Source: Rhodoplanes sp046000175 (GTDB lineage: Bacteria; Pseudomonadota; Alphaproteobacteria; Rhizobiales; Xanthobacteraceae). From it: 64,000 bases of DNA. Numbering within the stretch: position 1 is the stretch's first letter; the number at the start of each line of letters is the position of its first letter. The stretch lies in the NCBI RefSeq assembly GCF_046000175.1, contig NZ_JBEOMB010000038.1, positions 42,938 through 106,937 of the forward strand, in the 5' to 3' direction. The notes below the pieces were generated by a model. That model saw nothing but the letters and a program-made list of their open reading frames with translations. It did no database searches and was not told where the DNA came from. Both the position numbers and the translations under genes were made by a program. Below, piece by piece: positions 39,076 through 47,595 of this stretch.

Positions 39076-42000
39076 ATGGCGGACAGGGATCTGAGTCCGA
39101 AACTCGCTGCCTTGCGCAGCCTGGAGGCGAGCCTGCATCTGCACAAGTGTGCGGAGGCCGCCCGGGCCCGCGTGTGCGGCGACCGGGCCGACCGGACCGC
39201 AGATTTGTCCCCCGCTCAGTCTGCACCTTCTCAGTCTGCACCTTCTCAGTCTGCTTATTCCCAGCCTGCTTCTTCTCGGTCTGCTCCTGCCGATTCCATT
39301 CACGCCGCTTCGAGCGGCGCCGCGTCGTCCACGGTCCGCCCGCCTACCGGAAGCGCGCCGACGCGCTGCGATCGTCCCGGCCCGCAGCCGCTCGGCCGCC
39401 GCTTCGTGGCCGGCTGCGCCGCCTTCGGGATGGGCGCGACGAGCTCGGCCAAGCTCGCCGCCGAAGCGGCGCTGCGCCACCTTCTCGCCTTCGATCTGCG
39501 CGGCGCCGCCTGGCATGCCCGCCGGGCCGTCGTCTACACGTGCAGCCGGCGCGCCACCCGGGTCTGCCTGTTCGCCACCGGGGTTCCGGTGCTGCTCGTC
39601 GGCCTCCTCTGCGGCGGCCTGTGGTGGCGGCTGACGATGGGGCCGATCCCGCTCGACATCGCCACCCCGTGGCTCACCGCGGCGATCGCCGAGAACCTCG
39701 GGAACAATTACCAGGTCGAGGTCGGCGGCACCGTCATCGAGCTCGACGAGGGCCGCCGCATGGCGGTCCGCATCCGCGACATCGTCGTCAAGGATCAGGA
39801 CGGCGCCGTGGTCGCCACCGCGCCGAAGGCGGAGGCCGGCTTCACGGCCGGGACGCTGCTGTCCGGCCGGCCGCGCGCCGAGAGCATCAGCCTGGTCGGC
39901 GCCGAGATCGCGCTGCGGGTCGAGACCGACGGCAAGGTCACGGTGTTCGCCGGCGCCGACAAGCGGCCGATCGCCACCTCGCCGGTGCTCGCCGCCGCCG
40001 GCTCGACCCCGGTCGGGCTGAAGGCCGAGCCGCCGACCGGCGGCATCGCCGCCGACGTCAACGGATCGGCTGAGCCGCAGCGCGGCACCGCCGAGAGCTT
40101 CGCGGCCGTGCTCGCCTGGATCGACAGCCTCGGCAAGCTCGGGCTGGACGGCGGTGCCCTCACCGAGGTCGGCCTCAAGAGTGGCAACCTGGTCGTCGAC
40201 GACCAGCGCAGCGGCCGCCAGTCGCGCTTCGAGAACATCCACGTCAGCATGACCCGGCCGCAGCCCGGCGAGCTGGCGGTCACGCTCGGCTCGCAGGATC
40301 CGGACAAGCCCTGGGTCGTGGTCGGCGCCGTCAAGACGACGCCGCAGGGGACGCGCGCCGTGCGGGTCGAGGCCCGCAAGGTCTCGGTACGCGACATCCT
40401 GATGGCGCTGCGGCTCGACGGCGGCGTCGAGTCCGACCTGCCCATCTCCGCGAGCCTCAAGGCGGAGATCGGCGCCGACGGCGTGCCGAGCTTCGCCAGC
40501 GGCCGCCTGCTCGCCGGCCCCGGCATGATCGGCGAGATCGGCGACGCGCTGAACCGCGTCACGGTCGATCGCATGGAGGCGAGCCTGGAGTGGGATGCCG
40601 CGCGCGGCATGATCGTGACGCCGTTCCAGCTGGTCTCCGGCTCCACCCGCATGACGCTGATCGGCCAGGCCGAGCCGCCGGCCGCGGCCGGCAAGCCGTG
40701 GCAGCTCGCGTTGCGCGGCGGCAGCGTCGTGCTCGGCTCGGCCGCCGACGGCGAGAACCCGCTGCTGGTCAACCGCGTCCTGATCCGCGGCCGCTTCGAT
40801 CCGGCGGCCCGCCGCCTCGACATCCAGCACGGCGAGGCCGGCGGCGGCGACGTCAACGTCGCGATGTCGGGCTTCGTCGATCTCGCGACCGGCGATCCGC
40901 GCCTCGTCGTCGGCATGGCGGCCCGCAACATGTCGGCCACCTCGTTCAAGCGCATCTGGCCGCCCTTCGTGAACCCGCCGGTGCGCGAATGGGTGATGGA
41001 CAACATGGCGGGCGGTACGCTCGACCGCATCGAGATCGCCACCAACGCGCCGCTCTCGACGCTACGGGCCGGCGGCCCGCCGGTGCCGGACGACGGTCTC
41101 TCGATCGAGATCGTCACCAACGGCACCCAGGTGAAGCTGATGGAGGCGCTGCCGCCGATCCGCGAGTCCGACCTCGTGATGCGGGTGCGCGGCCGCCAGA
41201 TCGCCGTCGCGCTCGGCCGCGGCGTCGCCGAGCTGCCGTCGGGCCGCCGCATGACGGTGACCAACGGGCTCATCGAGGTGCCGGATTCGCACGGGCCGAA
41301 GCCGCCCGCCAAGGTGCGGGCGCGGGTCGACGGGCCGGCGCCGGCGGCGGCCGAGTTCCTCGCCCTCGACCACATCCGCGAGAGCGCCGGCGTGCCGCTC
41401 GACCCCGCCACGGTGCGCGGCACCGTGAGCGCGCAGGTGACGGTCTCGACCCGCATCGAGTCCGATCCGCCGCCCGGCACGTTCAACTACACGGTGGCGG
41501 CCGACGTCACCAATTTCGGCGTCGACAAGTTCGCGCTGTCCCAGAAGCTCGAGGCGCAGACGCTGCGGGTCGCCGCCACCCAACAGGGCTACCAGGTCAA
41601 GGGCGACGTCAAGGTCGGCGGCGTGCCGGCGGCGATCGAGTACAAGAAGGCGAAAGGCGAGGAGGATGCCGAGCTGCGGCTGACCGCGACACTCGACGAC
41701 GCGGCCCGCAACAAGCTCGGCTTCGACGTCGGCAACGTCGTCGCCGGCCCGATCCCGCTGAAGGTCACGGGCAAGCTCGCGTCCAACCCCGACCAGGACA
41801 ACCGGCTCCTCGTCGAGACCGATCTCGGCCCGGCTCGCATCGACAATCTGCTGCCGGGCTGGACCAAGCCGCCCGGCAAGCCGGCCAAGGCGGTGTTCAC
41901 CTATGTGGGCCGCGGCAAGGCGGCGCGCTTCGAGGATCTGAGCGTCGACGGCGCCGGCGTCGGCGTGAAGGGTGGCGTCGAGATCGATCCGAACGGCGAC

Positions 42001-42993
42001 TTCCTGGCCGCCTCGTTCCCGGTGTTCGGCCTCTCCGACGGCGACAAGGCGACCCTCAAGGCGGAGCGCGGCGCCGACGGCCTGATCAAGGTGACGATCC
42101 GGGGCGACGTGTTCGACGGGCGCGGCCTCGTCAAGTCGGTGATGGGCGGCTCGAGCCACGATCCCAAGCGCCAGAGCCCGACCATGGATCTCGACGTCGA
42201 CGCCAAGATCGGCGCGCTCGCCGGCTTCAACGGCGAGGCGCTGCGCGCCGTCGACCTGAAGCTCGTGCGCCGCGGCGGCAGGATCGACGCCTTCAACCTC
42301 TCCGCCAAGATCGGGGCCGACGCGGCGCTGATCGGCGACCTGCGCGGCCGCGTCGGCGGCGGCGGCCAGGTGATCTATGTCGACAGCAAGGACGCCGGCG
42401 CGCTGTTCCGGTTCACCGACGTCTATCCGCGCATGTTCGGCGGCCAGATGTGGGTCGCCATGGACCCGCCGAGCCCCGACCAGCGGCCGAAGGAGGGCGT
42501 CCTCAACGTCCGGGACTTCTGGGTGCGCGGCGAGGCCTCGCTCGATCGCGTCGCCGCGTCCGGGGCGCCCGGCATGCAGAACCCGGGCGTCGAGTTCTCC
42601 CGCATGCGGGTCGAGTTCTCCAAGTCGCCGGGCCGGCTGACGCTGCGCGACGGCGTGGTGCGCGGCCCGATGGTCGGCGCGACGCTCGAGGGCGCGCTCG
42701 ACTTCGCCGCCAACGAGGTGCGCATGCGCGGCACCTTCGTGCCGCTCTACGGGCTCAACAACGCCTTCGGCCAGATCCCGATCGTCGGCCTGTTCCTCGG
42801 CGGCGGCGACAAGGAAGGCCTGCTCGGCGTCACCTACGAGGTGGTCGGCACGCCCGGCGCGCCGGTGCTGCGCGTCAACCCGATCTCGGCCGTGGCGCCC
42901 GGCGTGCTGCGCAAGTTCTTCGAGTTCCCGAGCACGCTGTCCGGCGGCGACCGCGGCGGCACCGCGCCGGACGTGCGCTCGGCGATTCAGTGA
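39076..42993 (+). CDS. Giant AsmA-like/DUF3971 (YhdP-type) envelope protein
   Basis: The 1305-residue protein has a low-complexity N-terminus of about 165 residues, including a Ser-Gln-rich run from 15-bp repeats, then one membrane helix at about 172-192 (TRVCLFATGVPVLLVGLLCG) and a long periplasmic part. DUF3971 features appear at about 400-800 (ARNMSATSFKRIWPPFVNPP, REWVMDNMAGGTLDRIEI). The C-terminal AsmA-like domain (about 1090-1290) has GGQMWVAMDPPS and GTFVPLYGLNNAFGQIPIVG, the near-universal ending of this family. AsmA-like proteins form hydrophobic grooves that carry phospholipid to the outer membrane. The start is uncertain because the first 100 residues are poorly conserved in type. 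Confidence 0.88.
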   Translation: MADRDLSPKLAALRSLEASLHLHKCAEAARARVCGDRADRTADLSPAQSAPSQSAPSQSAYSQPASSRSAPADSIHAASSGAASSTVRPPTGSAPTRCDRPGPQPLGRRFVAGCAAFGMGATSSAKLAAEAALRHLLAFDLRGAAWHARRAVVYTCSRRATRVCLFATGVPVLLVGLLCGGLWWRLTMGPIPLDIATPWLTAAIAENLGNNYQVEVGGTVIELDEGRRMAVRIRDIVVKDQDGAVVATAPKAEAGFTAGTLLSGRPRAESISLVGAEIALRVETDGKVTVFAGADKRPIATSPVLAAAGSTPVGLKAEPPTGGIAADVNGSAEPQRGTAESFAAVLAWIDSLGKLGLDGGALTEVGLKSGNLVVDDQRSGRQSRFENIHVSMTRPQPGELAVTLGSQDPDKPWVVVGAVKTTPQGTRAVRVEARKVSVRDILMALRLDGGVESDLPISASLKAEIGADGVPSFASGRLLAGPGMIGEIGDALNRVTVDRMEASLEWDAARGMIVTPFQLVSGSTRMTLIGQAEPPAAAGKPWQLALRGGSVVLGSAADGENPLLVNRVLIRGRFDPAARRLDIQHGEAGGGDVNVAMSGFVDLATGDPRLVVGMAARNMSATSFKRIWPPFVNPPVREWVMDNMAGGTLDRIEIATNAPLSTLRAGGPPVPDDGLSIEIVTNGTQVKLMEALPPIRESDLVMRVRGRQIAVALGRGVAELPSGRRMTVTNGLIEVPDSHGPKPPAKVRARVDGPAPAAAEFLALDHIRESAGVPLDPATVRGTVSAQVTVSTRIESDPPPGTFNYTVAADVTNFGVDKFALSQKLEAQTLRVAATQQGYQVKGDVKVGGVPAAIEYKKAKGEEDAELRLTATLDDAARNKLGFDVGNVVAGPIPLKVTGKLASNPDQDNRLLVETDLGPARIDNLLPGWTKPPGKPAKAVFTYVGRGKAARFEDLSVDGAGVGVKGGVEIDPNGDFLAASFPVFGLSDGDKATLKAERGADGLIKVTIRGDVFDGRGLVKSVMGGSSHDPKRQSPTMDLDVDAKIGALAGFNGEALRAVDLKLVRRGGRIDAFNLSAKIGADAALIGDLRGRVGGGGQVIYVDSKDAGALFRFTDVYPRMFGGQMWVAMDPPSPDQRPKEGVLNVRDFWVRGEASLDRVAASGAPGMQNPGVEFSRMRVEFSKSPGRLTLRDGVVRGPMVGATLEGALDFAANEVRMRGTFVPLYGLNNAFGQIPIVGLFLGGGDKEGLLGVTYEVVGTPGAPVLRVNPISAVAPGVLRKFFEFPSTLSGGDRGGTAPDVRSAIQ
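39215..39289 (+). repeat. Five tandem 15-bp repeats inside a coding region
   Basis: Two identical CTCAGTCTGCACCTT units (39215-39229, 39230-39244) are followed by three diverging ones (39245-39259, 39260-39274, 39275-39289). They keep frame and encode a Ser/Gln/Ala/Pro-rich five-residue repeat in the AsmA-like protein's cytoplasmic tail. Confidence 0.88.
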
Positions 42994-43018
42994 GGCTCCG
43001 TCGTGCCGTGAGCCTCGT

Positions 43019-43172
43019 GTCCCGGGCGCGGCGCATCGCGCCGCGAACCGGGACCCAGGGGCGATCAGGCAAGATGGTCGTCGTGCCGCCCGTCGTGCGG
43101 CCCGTCGTGCCGCCCCTGGGCCCCGGCTCGGCGGCGCATCAGGCCTGCGGCCCGATGCGCCTTGTCCGGGGC
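43019..43172. repeat. Palindromic intergenic repeat, family H-like
   Basis: TCCCGGGCGCGGCGCATCGC and GGGACCCAGGGGCG face CGCCCCTGGGCCCCGGC and GCGCCTTGTCCGGGGC. The centre has three short CCGTCGTGCGGC-like direct repeats. It fills the convergent gap between the AsmA-like and serB genes. Confidence 0.7.
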
Positions 43173-43236
43173 ACGCGGCCGACGAGCGGGACGCTGCTTC
43201 GGCTCCCACCAGCGACGCAAGGCGCCGACCCCCGCC

Positions 43237-44139
43237 TCACGCCTCGACGAACTCGCTCGCCCGATATCCTTGTGCGTAGAGCAGCGCCGTGAGGTCGGCG
43301 TGGTCGATGCGGGCGTCGGCGGCGGCCGCGACGGCGGGCTTGGCGTGATAGGCGACGCCGAGGCCGGCCTCGTCGATCATCGCGAGGTCGTTCGCCCCGT
43401 CGCCGACCACCATGGTGTCGTGCTGGGCGAGGCGCAGCTTTTCACGGCGCTCGTGCAGGGTGGTGCGCTTCGCCTCGCGGCCGATCAGCGGCGGCAGCAC
43501 GCGCCCGGTGAGGCGCTTGTCGGGGCCGATCTCCAACATGTTGCCGACATGCTCGGCGAACCCGATCGTCGCGCCGACCCGTGCCGTGAACAGCGTGAAG
43601 CCGCCGGAGACGAGGCAGGTGTGGGCGCCGTTCGCCGCCATGGTGCGCACCAGCGCACGCGCCCCGGGCGTGATGGTGATGCGGGTCTCGATCACCTCGT
43701 CGATGAAGGAGAGCGGCAGGCCGGCGAGCAGCGCGACGCGCTCGACCAGGGCCGGCTCGAAGGCGATCTCGCCCCGCATCGCCCGCTCGGTGATGGCCGC
43801 GACATGAGCCTTGCGGCCGATCATGTCGGCGATCTCGTCGATGCATTCCTGACCGATCATGGTCGAGTCCATGTCGGCGAGAAGCAGCCGCTTGCGCCGG
43901 TCGGCGAGCGGCTGGACGACGACGTCGATGGGCCGCGGCGCGAGGATTTCACGCAGCCGTGTCGCGAGCGCCCGCTCGTCGAGCGCGCCGCGCGGCGTGA
44001 ACGGCAGGTCGACCGCGATGCCGGGGGCGAGCCAGTCGGGCAGCCCGGGCGACGGCAGCGCGGTGCGCGCCAGCGCCGCCGTCCCGCCATCGAGGTCGGG
44101 CGAAGCGGGATCGACGATCAGGGTGGCGACGTGGGTCAT
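43237..44139 (-). CDS. serB: Phosphoserine phosphatase
   Basis: The 300-residue HAD enzyme makes serine from phosphoserine. An N-terminal regulatory domain (about 1-85) precedes the HAD core: LLLADMDSTMIGQECIDEIAD with the nucleophile Asp near 95, the Ser in CLVSGGFTLFTARV, the Lys in EAKRTTLHERREKL, and VVGDGANDLAMIDEAGLGVA. The ATG at 44139 begins MTHVATLIVDP. A DUF1015 gene lies 17 bp upstream on the same strand, so the two are probably one operon. Confidence 0.95.
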   Translation of the reverse strand: MTHVATLIVDPASPDLDGGTAALARTALPSPGLPDWLAPGIAVDLPFTPRGALDERALATRLREILAPRPIDVVVQPLADRRKRLLLADMDSTMIGQECIDEIADMIGRKAHVAAITERAMRGEIAFEPALVERVALLAGLPLSFIDEVIETRITITPGARALVRTMAANGAHTCLVSGGFTLFTARVGATIGFAEHVGNMLEIGPDKRLTGRVLPPLIGREAKRTTLHERREKLRLAQHDTMVVGDGANDLAMIDEAGLGVAYHAKPAVAAAADARIDHADLTALLYAQGYRASEFVEA

Positions 44140-44156
44140 GGAGAAAGCGGCCCGCC

Positions 44157-45377
44157 TCAATCCAGCACGTGGCTGACCATGCCGTCGGCGAGCTTGGGCT
44201 CGAACCAGGTGGATTTCGGCGGCATGATCTCGCCGGCGTCGGCGACCGCCATCAGGTCGACCATCTGGGTCGGGTAGAGCGAGAAGGCCGCCGCCGCGTC
44301 GCCGGCCTGCACGCGCCGGGCCAGCTCCTCGACGCCGCGACCGCCTCCGACGAAGTCGATGCGCTTGTCGCGGCGCTGGTCGGTGATGCCGAACAGCGGC
44401 TCGATCGCGTTCTTCGTCAGCAGCGTGATCGGCAGCCGCCCGACCGGGTCGTCGGCCGGCACCAGCTCGGGATGCAGGGTCAGCGCGTACCAGGCGCCGT
44501 CGACGAACAGACCGACTTCGTGGCTCGCGGCCGGGCGCACCGGGCCGTCGGCGAGCGTCACGTCGAAGCGTTCGCCGAGCGCGGCGAGCAGCTCCGTCGG
44601 CGTTCGGCCGTTGAGATCCTTCATCAGCCGGTTGTAGTCGAGGATCGTCATCTGGTGGTCGGGAAACATCACGGCGAGGAACTGGCCGTGCGACCCCGGC
44701 CCGCCGCGCTCGGCGGCGACCCGCGAGGCCGCCGCCGAGCGATGGTGGCCGTCGGCGATGTAGAGGTTCGGCAGCGCGTCGATGGTTCGGGTGAGCTGGG
44801 CTACGGTCTCGGGTCCGTCCACCACCCACATCTCGTGGCGCACGCCGTCGTCGGCCGTGACGTCGACGGCGCGCTCGGTCTGGGTGACCTGGGCGAGCAG
44901 CGCGTCGAGGCTGTCGCAATCCCGATAGGCGAGCATCACGGGGCCGGTCTGGGCGCCGACGGCGTCGATCTGGCGGACGCGATCGTCCTCCTTGGCCGGC
45001 GTGGTCAGCTCGTGCTTGCGGATGCGGTTGGTGTCGTAGTCGGCGACCGAGGCGGCCACCGCGAGGCCGGTCTGCACCCGGTCGCGCCAGGTCAGCCGGT
45101 ACACGTAATAGCCCGGCACGTCGTCGCGGATCAGCACGCCCTCTTCGATCATCCGGTCGAGATTCTCGCGCGCCTTGGCGTAGACGGCGGGCGCGTAGGG
45201 GTCGATGCCCGGATCGAGGTCGATCTCCGGCTTGGAGATGTGCAGGAAGCTCCACGGCTTGCCGGCGGCGCGGGTGCGAGCCTCGTCGCTCGACAGCACG
45301 TCGTAGGGGGGCGCCAGAACCTCGGCGGCACGACCCGGCGCGGGGCGGAGGGCACGGAAGGGCTGGACCAGGGGCAC
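44157..45377 (-). CDS. DUF1015 family protein, possible free-serine kinase
   Basis: The 406-residue protein starts with PFRALRPAPGRAAEVLAPPY and DVLSSDEAR, the standard DUF1015 opening, and has the motif LYIADGHHRSAAASRVA near 200-216, part of a ParB/sulfiredoxin-like nucleotide-binding fold. HISKPEIDL and a C-terminal MPPKSTWFEPKLADGMV are also typical. From memory, some ParB-like and DUF1015-related proteins have been shown to phosphorylate free serine; the tight linkage to serB (17 bp) fits such a role, but this is inference. The frame starts right after a probable GAGAGTTCCCGTG segment. Confidence 0.85.
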   Translation of the reverse strand: MPLVQPFRALRPAPGRAAEVLAPPYDVLSSDEARTRAAGKPWSFLHISKPEIDLDPGIDPYAPAVYAKARENLDRMIEEGVLIRDDVPGYYVYRLTWRDRVQTGLAVAASVADYDTNRIRKHELTTPAKEDDRVRQIDAVGAQTGPVMLAYRDCDSLDALLAQVTQTERAVDVTADDGVRHEMWVVDGPETVAQLTRTIDALPNLYIADGHHRSAAASRVAAERGGPGSHGQFLAVMFPDHQMTILDYNRLMKDLNGRTPTELLAALGERFDVTLADGPVRPAASHEVGLFVDGAWYALTLHPELVPADDPVGRLPITLLTKNAIEPLFGITDQRRDKRIDFVGGGRGVEELARRVQAGDAAAAFSLYPTQMVDLMAVADAGEIMPPKSTWFEPKLADGMVSHVLD

Positions 45378-45493
45378 GGGAACTCTCCGACGGGGGGTCG
45401 TTTTTTCGGCCCCGGTTTAGCACCTCGGACGCGCGGGGGAAGGGAGAGAGTTGCCGTTCGGTGCGGCGTTCGGCCGAAATGGCCTCGATCCGG

Positions 45494-45595
45494 GTCATTC
45501 CGGGGCGCGCCGAAGGCGCGAACCCGGAATCCAGCGGCGAACTCCACGGCCTGGGCTGGATTCCGGGTTCGACGCTGCGCGTCGCCCCGGAATGA
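45494..45595. repeat. Palindromic intergenic repeat, family A, copy 3
   Basis: GTCATTCCGGGGCGCGCCGA and GAACCCGGAATCCAG face CTGGATTCCGGGTTCGACGC and CGCCCCGGAATGAC. It lies between namZ and the DUF1015 gene, 16 bp after the namZ stop. Confidence 0.85.
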
Positions 45596-45611
45596 CGGAG
45601 GCTTGGTCTTT

Positions 45612-46814
45612 TCAATAGAGCAGGTGCGGCCGCCGCGCCTCGGCCCAGGCGTCCTCGTCGGGCCGGGTCAGGGCGTCGAGGTCGGCCGGCGTCGTGGCCG
45701 GGTCGTCCACCCAAATGCGCAGGTCCGGGCCGCCATTGATGACGTCGATGGCGAGGCGTGTGAGCTCGTACTCGTAGGGAAAAACGCGCCACAGCGGATA
45801 GTCGCCGTAGAGCGTTCGGATCGCCTTGAAGGCGAGCGCCTGCAGCCGCCAGGGCCGGAACGCGGCGTGGTCGTAGACCGGCGCCTCGGCGTGGACGTGA
45901 ACGCCGTGGCAGAGTTTTCCCACGTGCTTGTGGAAGGTCGGCTCGAACCAGATTTCGCGAAGCGCACAGCCGGCGAGCCACTCCGGTGCCAGTCGCGCCA
46001 TCTCGGCCAGCACGGCGCGGGCGTCGATGTCGGGGGCGCCGAACAGCTCCAGCGGGCGGGTCGTGCCGCGCCCTTCCGACAGCGTCGTGCCTTCGAGCAT
46101 CACGGTGCCGGCATAGGCGCGCGCCATCGCGAGGTTCGGGGCGTTGGGACTGGGGTTGACCCACACCCGCTCGCCGAGCGGCCAGCCGAAGCCGGGTGCG
46201 GCCTCGGGGGCCCAGCCCTCCATCGCGACGACGCGGTACTCGACGTCGAGCTTTTTCGTCGCGACGAACCAGGCGCCCATCTCGCCGAGCGTGAGCCCAT
46301 GCCGCATCGGCATAGGACCGGCGCCCACAAAACTCTCCTGGCCGGGGCGCAGCGTCAGTCCCTCGATCGGGCGGCCGGCCGGGTTGGGGCGGTCGAGCAC
46401 CCACACGGCCTTGCGGCGGCGCGCGGCCGCTTCCAGGACGTAGAGCAGCGTGGTCACGAACGTGTAGATGCGGCAGCCGAGATCCTGCAGGTCGACGAGG
46501 AGCACGTCGAACGTGTCCATCATGGCGTCGGTCGGCCGTCGCACCTCGCCGTAGAGGCTGAACACCGGGATGCCATGCACCGGATCGGTGAAGTCGGCCG
46601 ACTCCACCATGTTGTCCTGCTTGTCGCCGCGCAGCCCGTGCTGCGGCCCGAAGGCCGCCGTCAGCCGCACGTCGCCACAGACGGCGAGCGCATCGAGCGA
46701 ATGCGTCAGGTCGCGCGTCACCGACGCCGGATGGGCGAGCAGCGCCACGCGGCGCCCGGCGAGCGGCGCCCGCAGCGACGGATCGGCGAGCAGCCGGTCG
46801 ATTCCGAATCTCAT
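45612..46814 (-). CDS. namZ: DUF1343 family exo-beta-N-acetylmuramidase, NamZ-like
   Basis: The 400-residue protein matches the DUF1343/GH171 family, whose Bacillus member NamZ (YbbC) removes MurNAc from the non-reducing end of cell-wall fragments. Seen here: VALLAHPASVTRDLTHS, LTAAFGPQHGLRGDKQDNM, FSLYGEVRRPT, DVLLVDLQDLGCRIYTFVTT, VLDRPNPAGRP, and VMLEGTTLSEGRGTTRPLEL. There is no signal peptide, so it should act in the cytoplasm. With AmgK and MurU elsewhere in the window it fits MurNAc recycling. It is followed upstream (20 bp) by the DOMON-like gene in the same direction. Confidence 0.85.
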   Translation of the reverse strand: MRFGIDRLLADPSLRAPLAGRRVALLAHPASVTRDLTHSLDALAVCGDVRLTAAFGPQHGLRGDKQDNMVESADFTDPVHGIPVFSLYGEVRRPTDAMMDTFDVLLVDLQDLGCRIYTFVTTLLYVLEAAARRRKAVWVLDRPNPAGRPIEGLTLRPGQESFVGAGPMPMRHGLTLGEMGAWFVATKKLDVEYRVVAMEGWAPEAAPGFGWPLGERVWVNPSPNAPNLAMARAYAGTVMLEGTTLSEGRGTTRPLELFGAPDIDARAVLAEMARLAPEWLAGCALREIWFEPTFHKHVGKLCHGVHVHAEAPVYDHAAFRPWRLQALAFKAIRTLYGDYPLWRVFPYEYELTRLAIDVINGGPDLRIWVDDPATTPADLDALTRPDEDAWAEARRPHLLY

Positions 46815-46833
46815 CAGCTCACACCTCGACGGC

Positions 46834-47385
46834 TCATGCTGTACAGGGCGGCAGCGCAGCCGCAAAGCCGTCGGCGTGATGGAAGTCGGGTCGTCCGGGC
46901 GGGTGCGCCAGCGCCCAGTAGGCGAGGCGCCCGTCCGTGTCCTCGATGACGGCCGAGAGGCCGAGCCGCAGGGGCGCATCGGCCGACGTCGTCGCCAGGT
47001 GTCCGAGCGTCAGCGTCGCCCGCAGCGTGACTCGGCCTGCATCGCGACGAATCTCGATCGCCGGCGCCGCGACGTCGTCGGCCTCGCGCATGCCGCTGCG
47101 ATACGCATCGAACCGATAGGCGGCCCAGGCGGTCGAGGGCGACAGGTTGAACTCCAGATAGCCCTCGCCGCCGTGGTCCCGGAAAAAGGCCTCGCAGCAG
47201 GTGTGCCGCCACAGGCCGTCGGCGCGGGCGGGCGCCGTCGGCGCCGGCCAGCGGAGCGCGTCGACGCGGCCGGCGATCCCATAGGTCAGCATTAGCCGGT
47301 CGGGCGCGGGGCGGACGACCTCGACCGTGATGGCGTCGACGGCCGGGCAGGGCGTGGCGGGGTGGGGGTGCAAGGGCAGGCGCAT
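46834..47385 (-). CDS. DOMON-like domain protein
   Basis: The 183-residue protein has the features of the alphaproteobacterial DOMON-like family: RLMLTYGIAGRVDALRWPAP, LWRHTCCEAFFRDHGGEGYL, EFNLSPSTAWAAYRFDAYR, then LGLSAVIEDTDGRLAYWALAHPP. The beta-sandwich fold resembles carbohydrate- or heme-binding DOMON domains; no signal peptide is seen. It is probably co-transcribed with namZ (20 bp), hinting at sugar binding, but the true ligand is unknown. Confidence 0.8.
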   Translation of the reverse strand: MRLPLHPHPATPCPAVDAITVEVVRPAPDRLMLTYGIAGRVDALRWPAPTAPARADGLWRHTCCEAFFRDHGGEGYLEFNLSPSTAWAAYRFDAYRSGMREADDVAAPAIEIRRDAGRVTLRATLTLGHLATTSADAPLRLGLSAVIEDTDGRLAYWALAHPPGRPDFHHADGFAAALPPCTA

Positions 47386-47420
47386 TCGGAGATCGTATAC
47401 CGCATCGGCAGTCTCGGACC

Positions 47421-47511
47421 CGTCATGCCCGCGCTCGTCGCGGGCATCCACGTCTTTCGGATGGGCCGGACAGCGAAGGCGTGGATGGCCGGGACGAGCC
47501 CGGCCATGACG
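47421..47511. repeat. Palindromic intergenic repeat, family D
   Basis: CGTCATGCCCGCGCTCGTCG and CGGGCATCCACG face CGTGGATGGCCGGGACGAGC and CCGGCCATGACG. It lies in the divergent gap between the DOMON-like and SDR genes. Confidence 0.85.
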
Positions 47512-47595
47512 ACGCGGGAGGTCGTGGTCGCCACATAATCTGCACCGCGCCTCCGTACCGTCGGTGCGCCGGACTTTTCGGATCGGGAGGGCTGC

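Noticed and set aside
43237..46404. A 1055-codon minus-strand frame spanning serB and beyond
   Set aside because: Only the first 300 codons before 44139 match a protein (SerB). The rest is a different frame of DUF1015 and namZ and reads as Arg/Pro-rich noise.
44169..46949. 926-codon plus-strand frame across DUF1015 and namZ
   Set aside because: Antisense to two recognisable families; no motif in the translated product.
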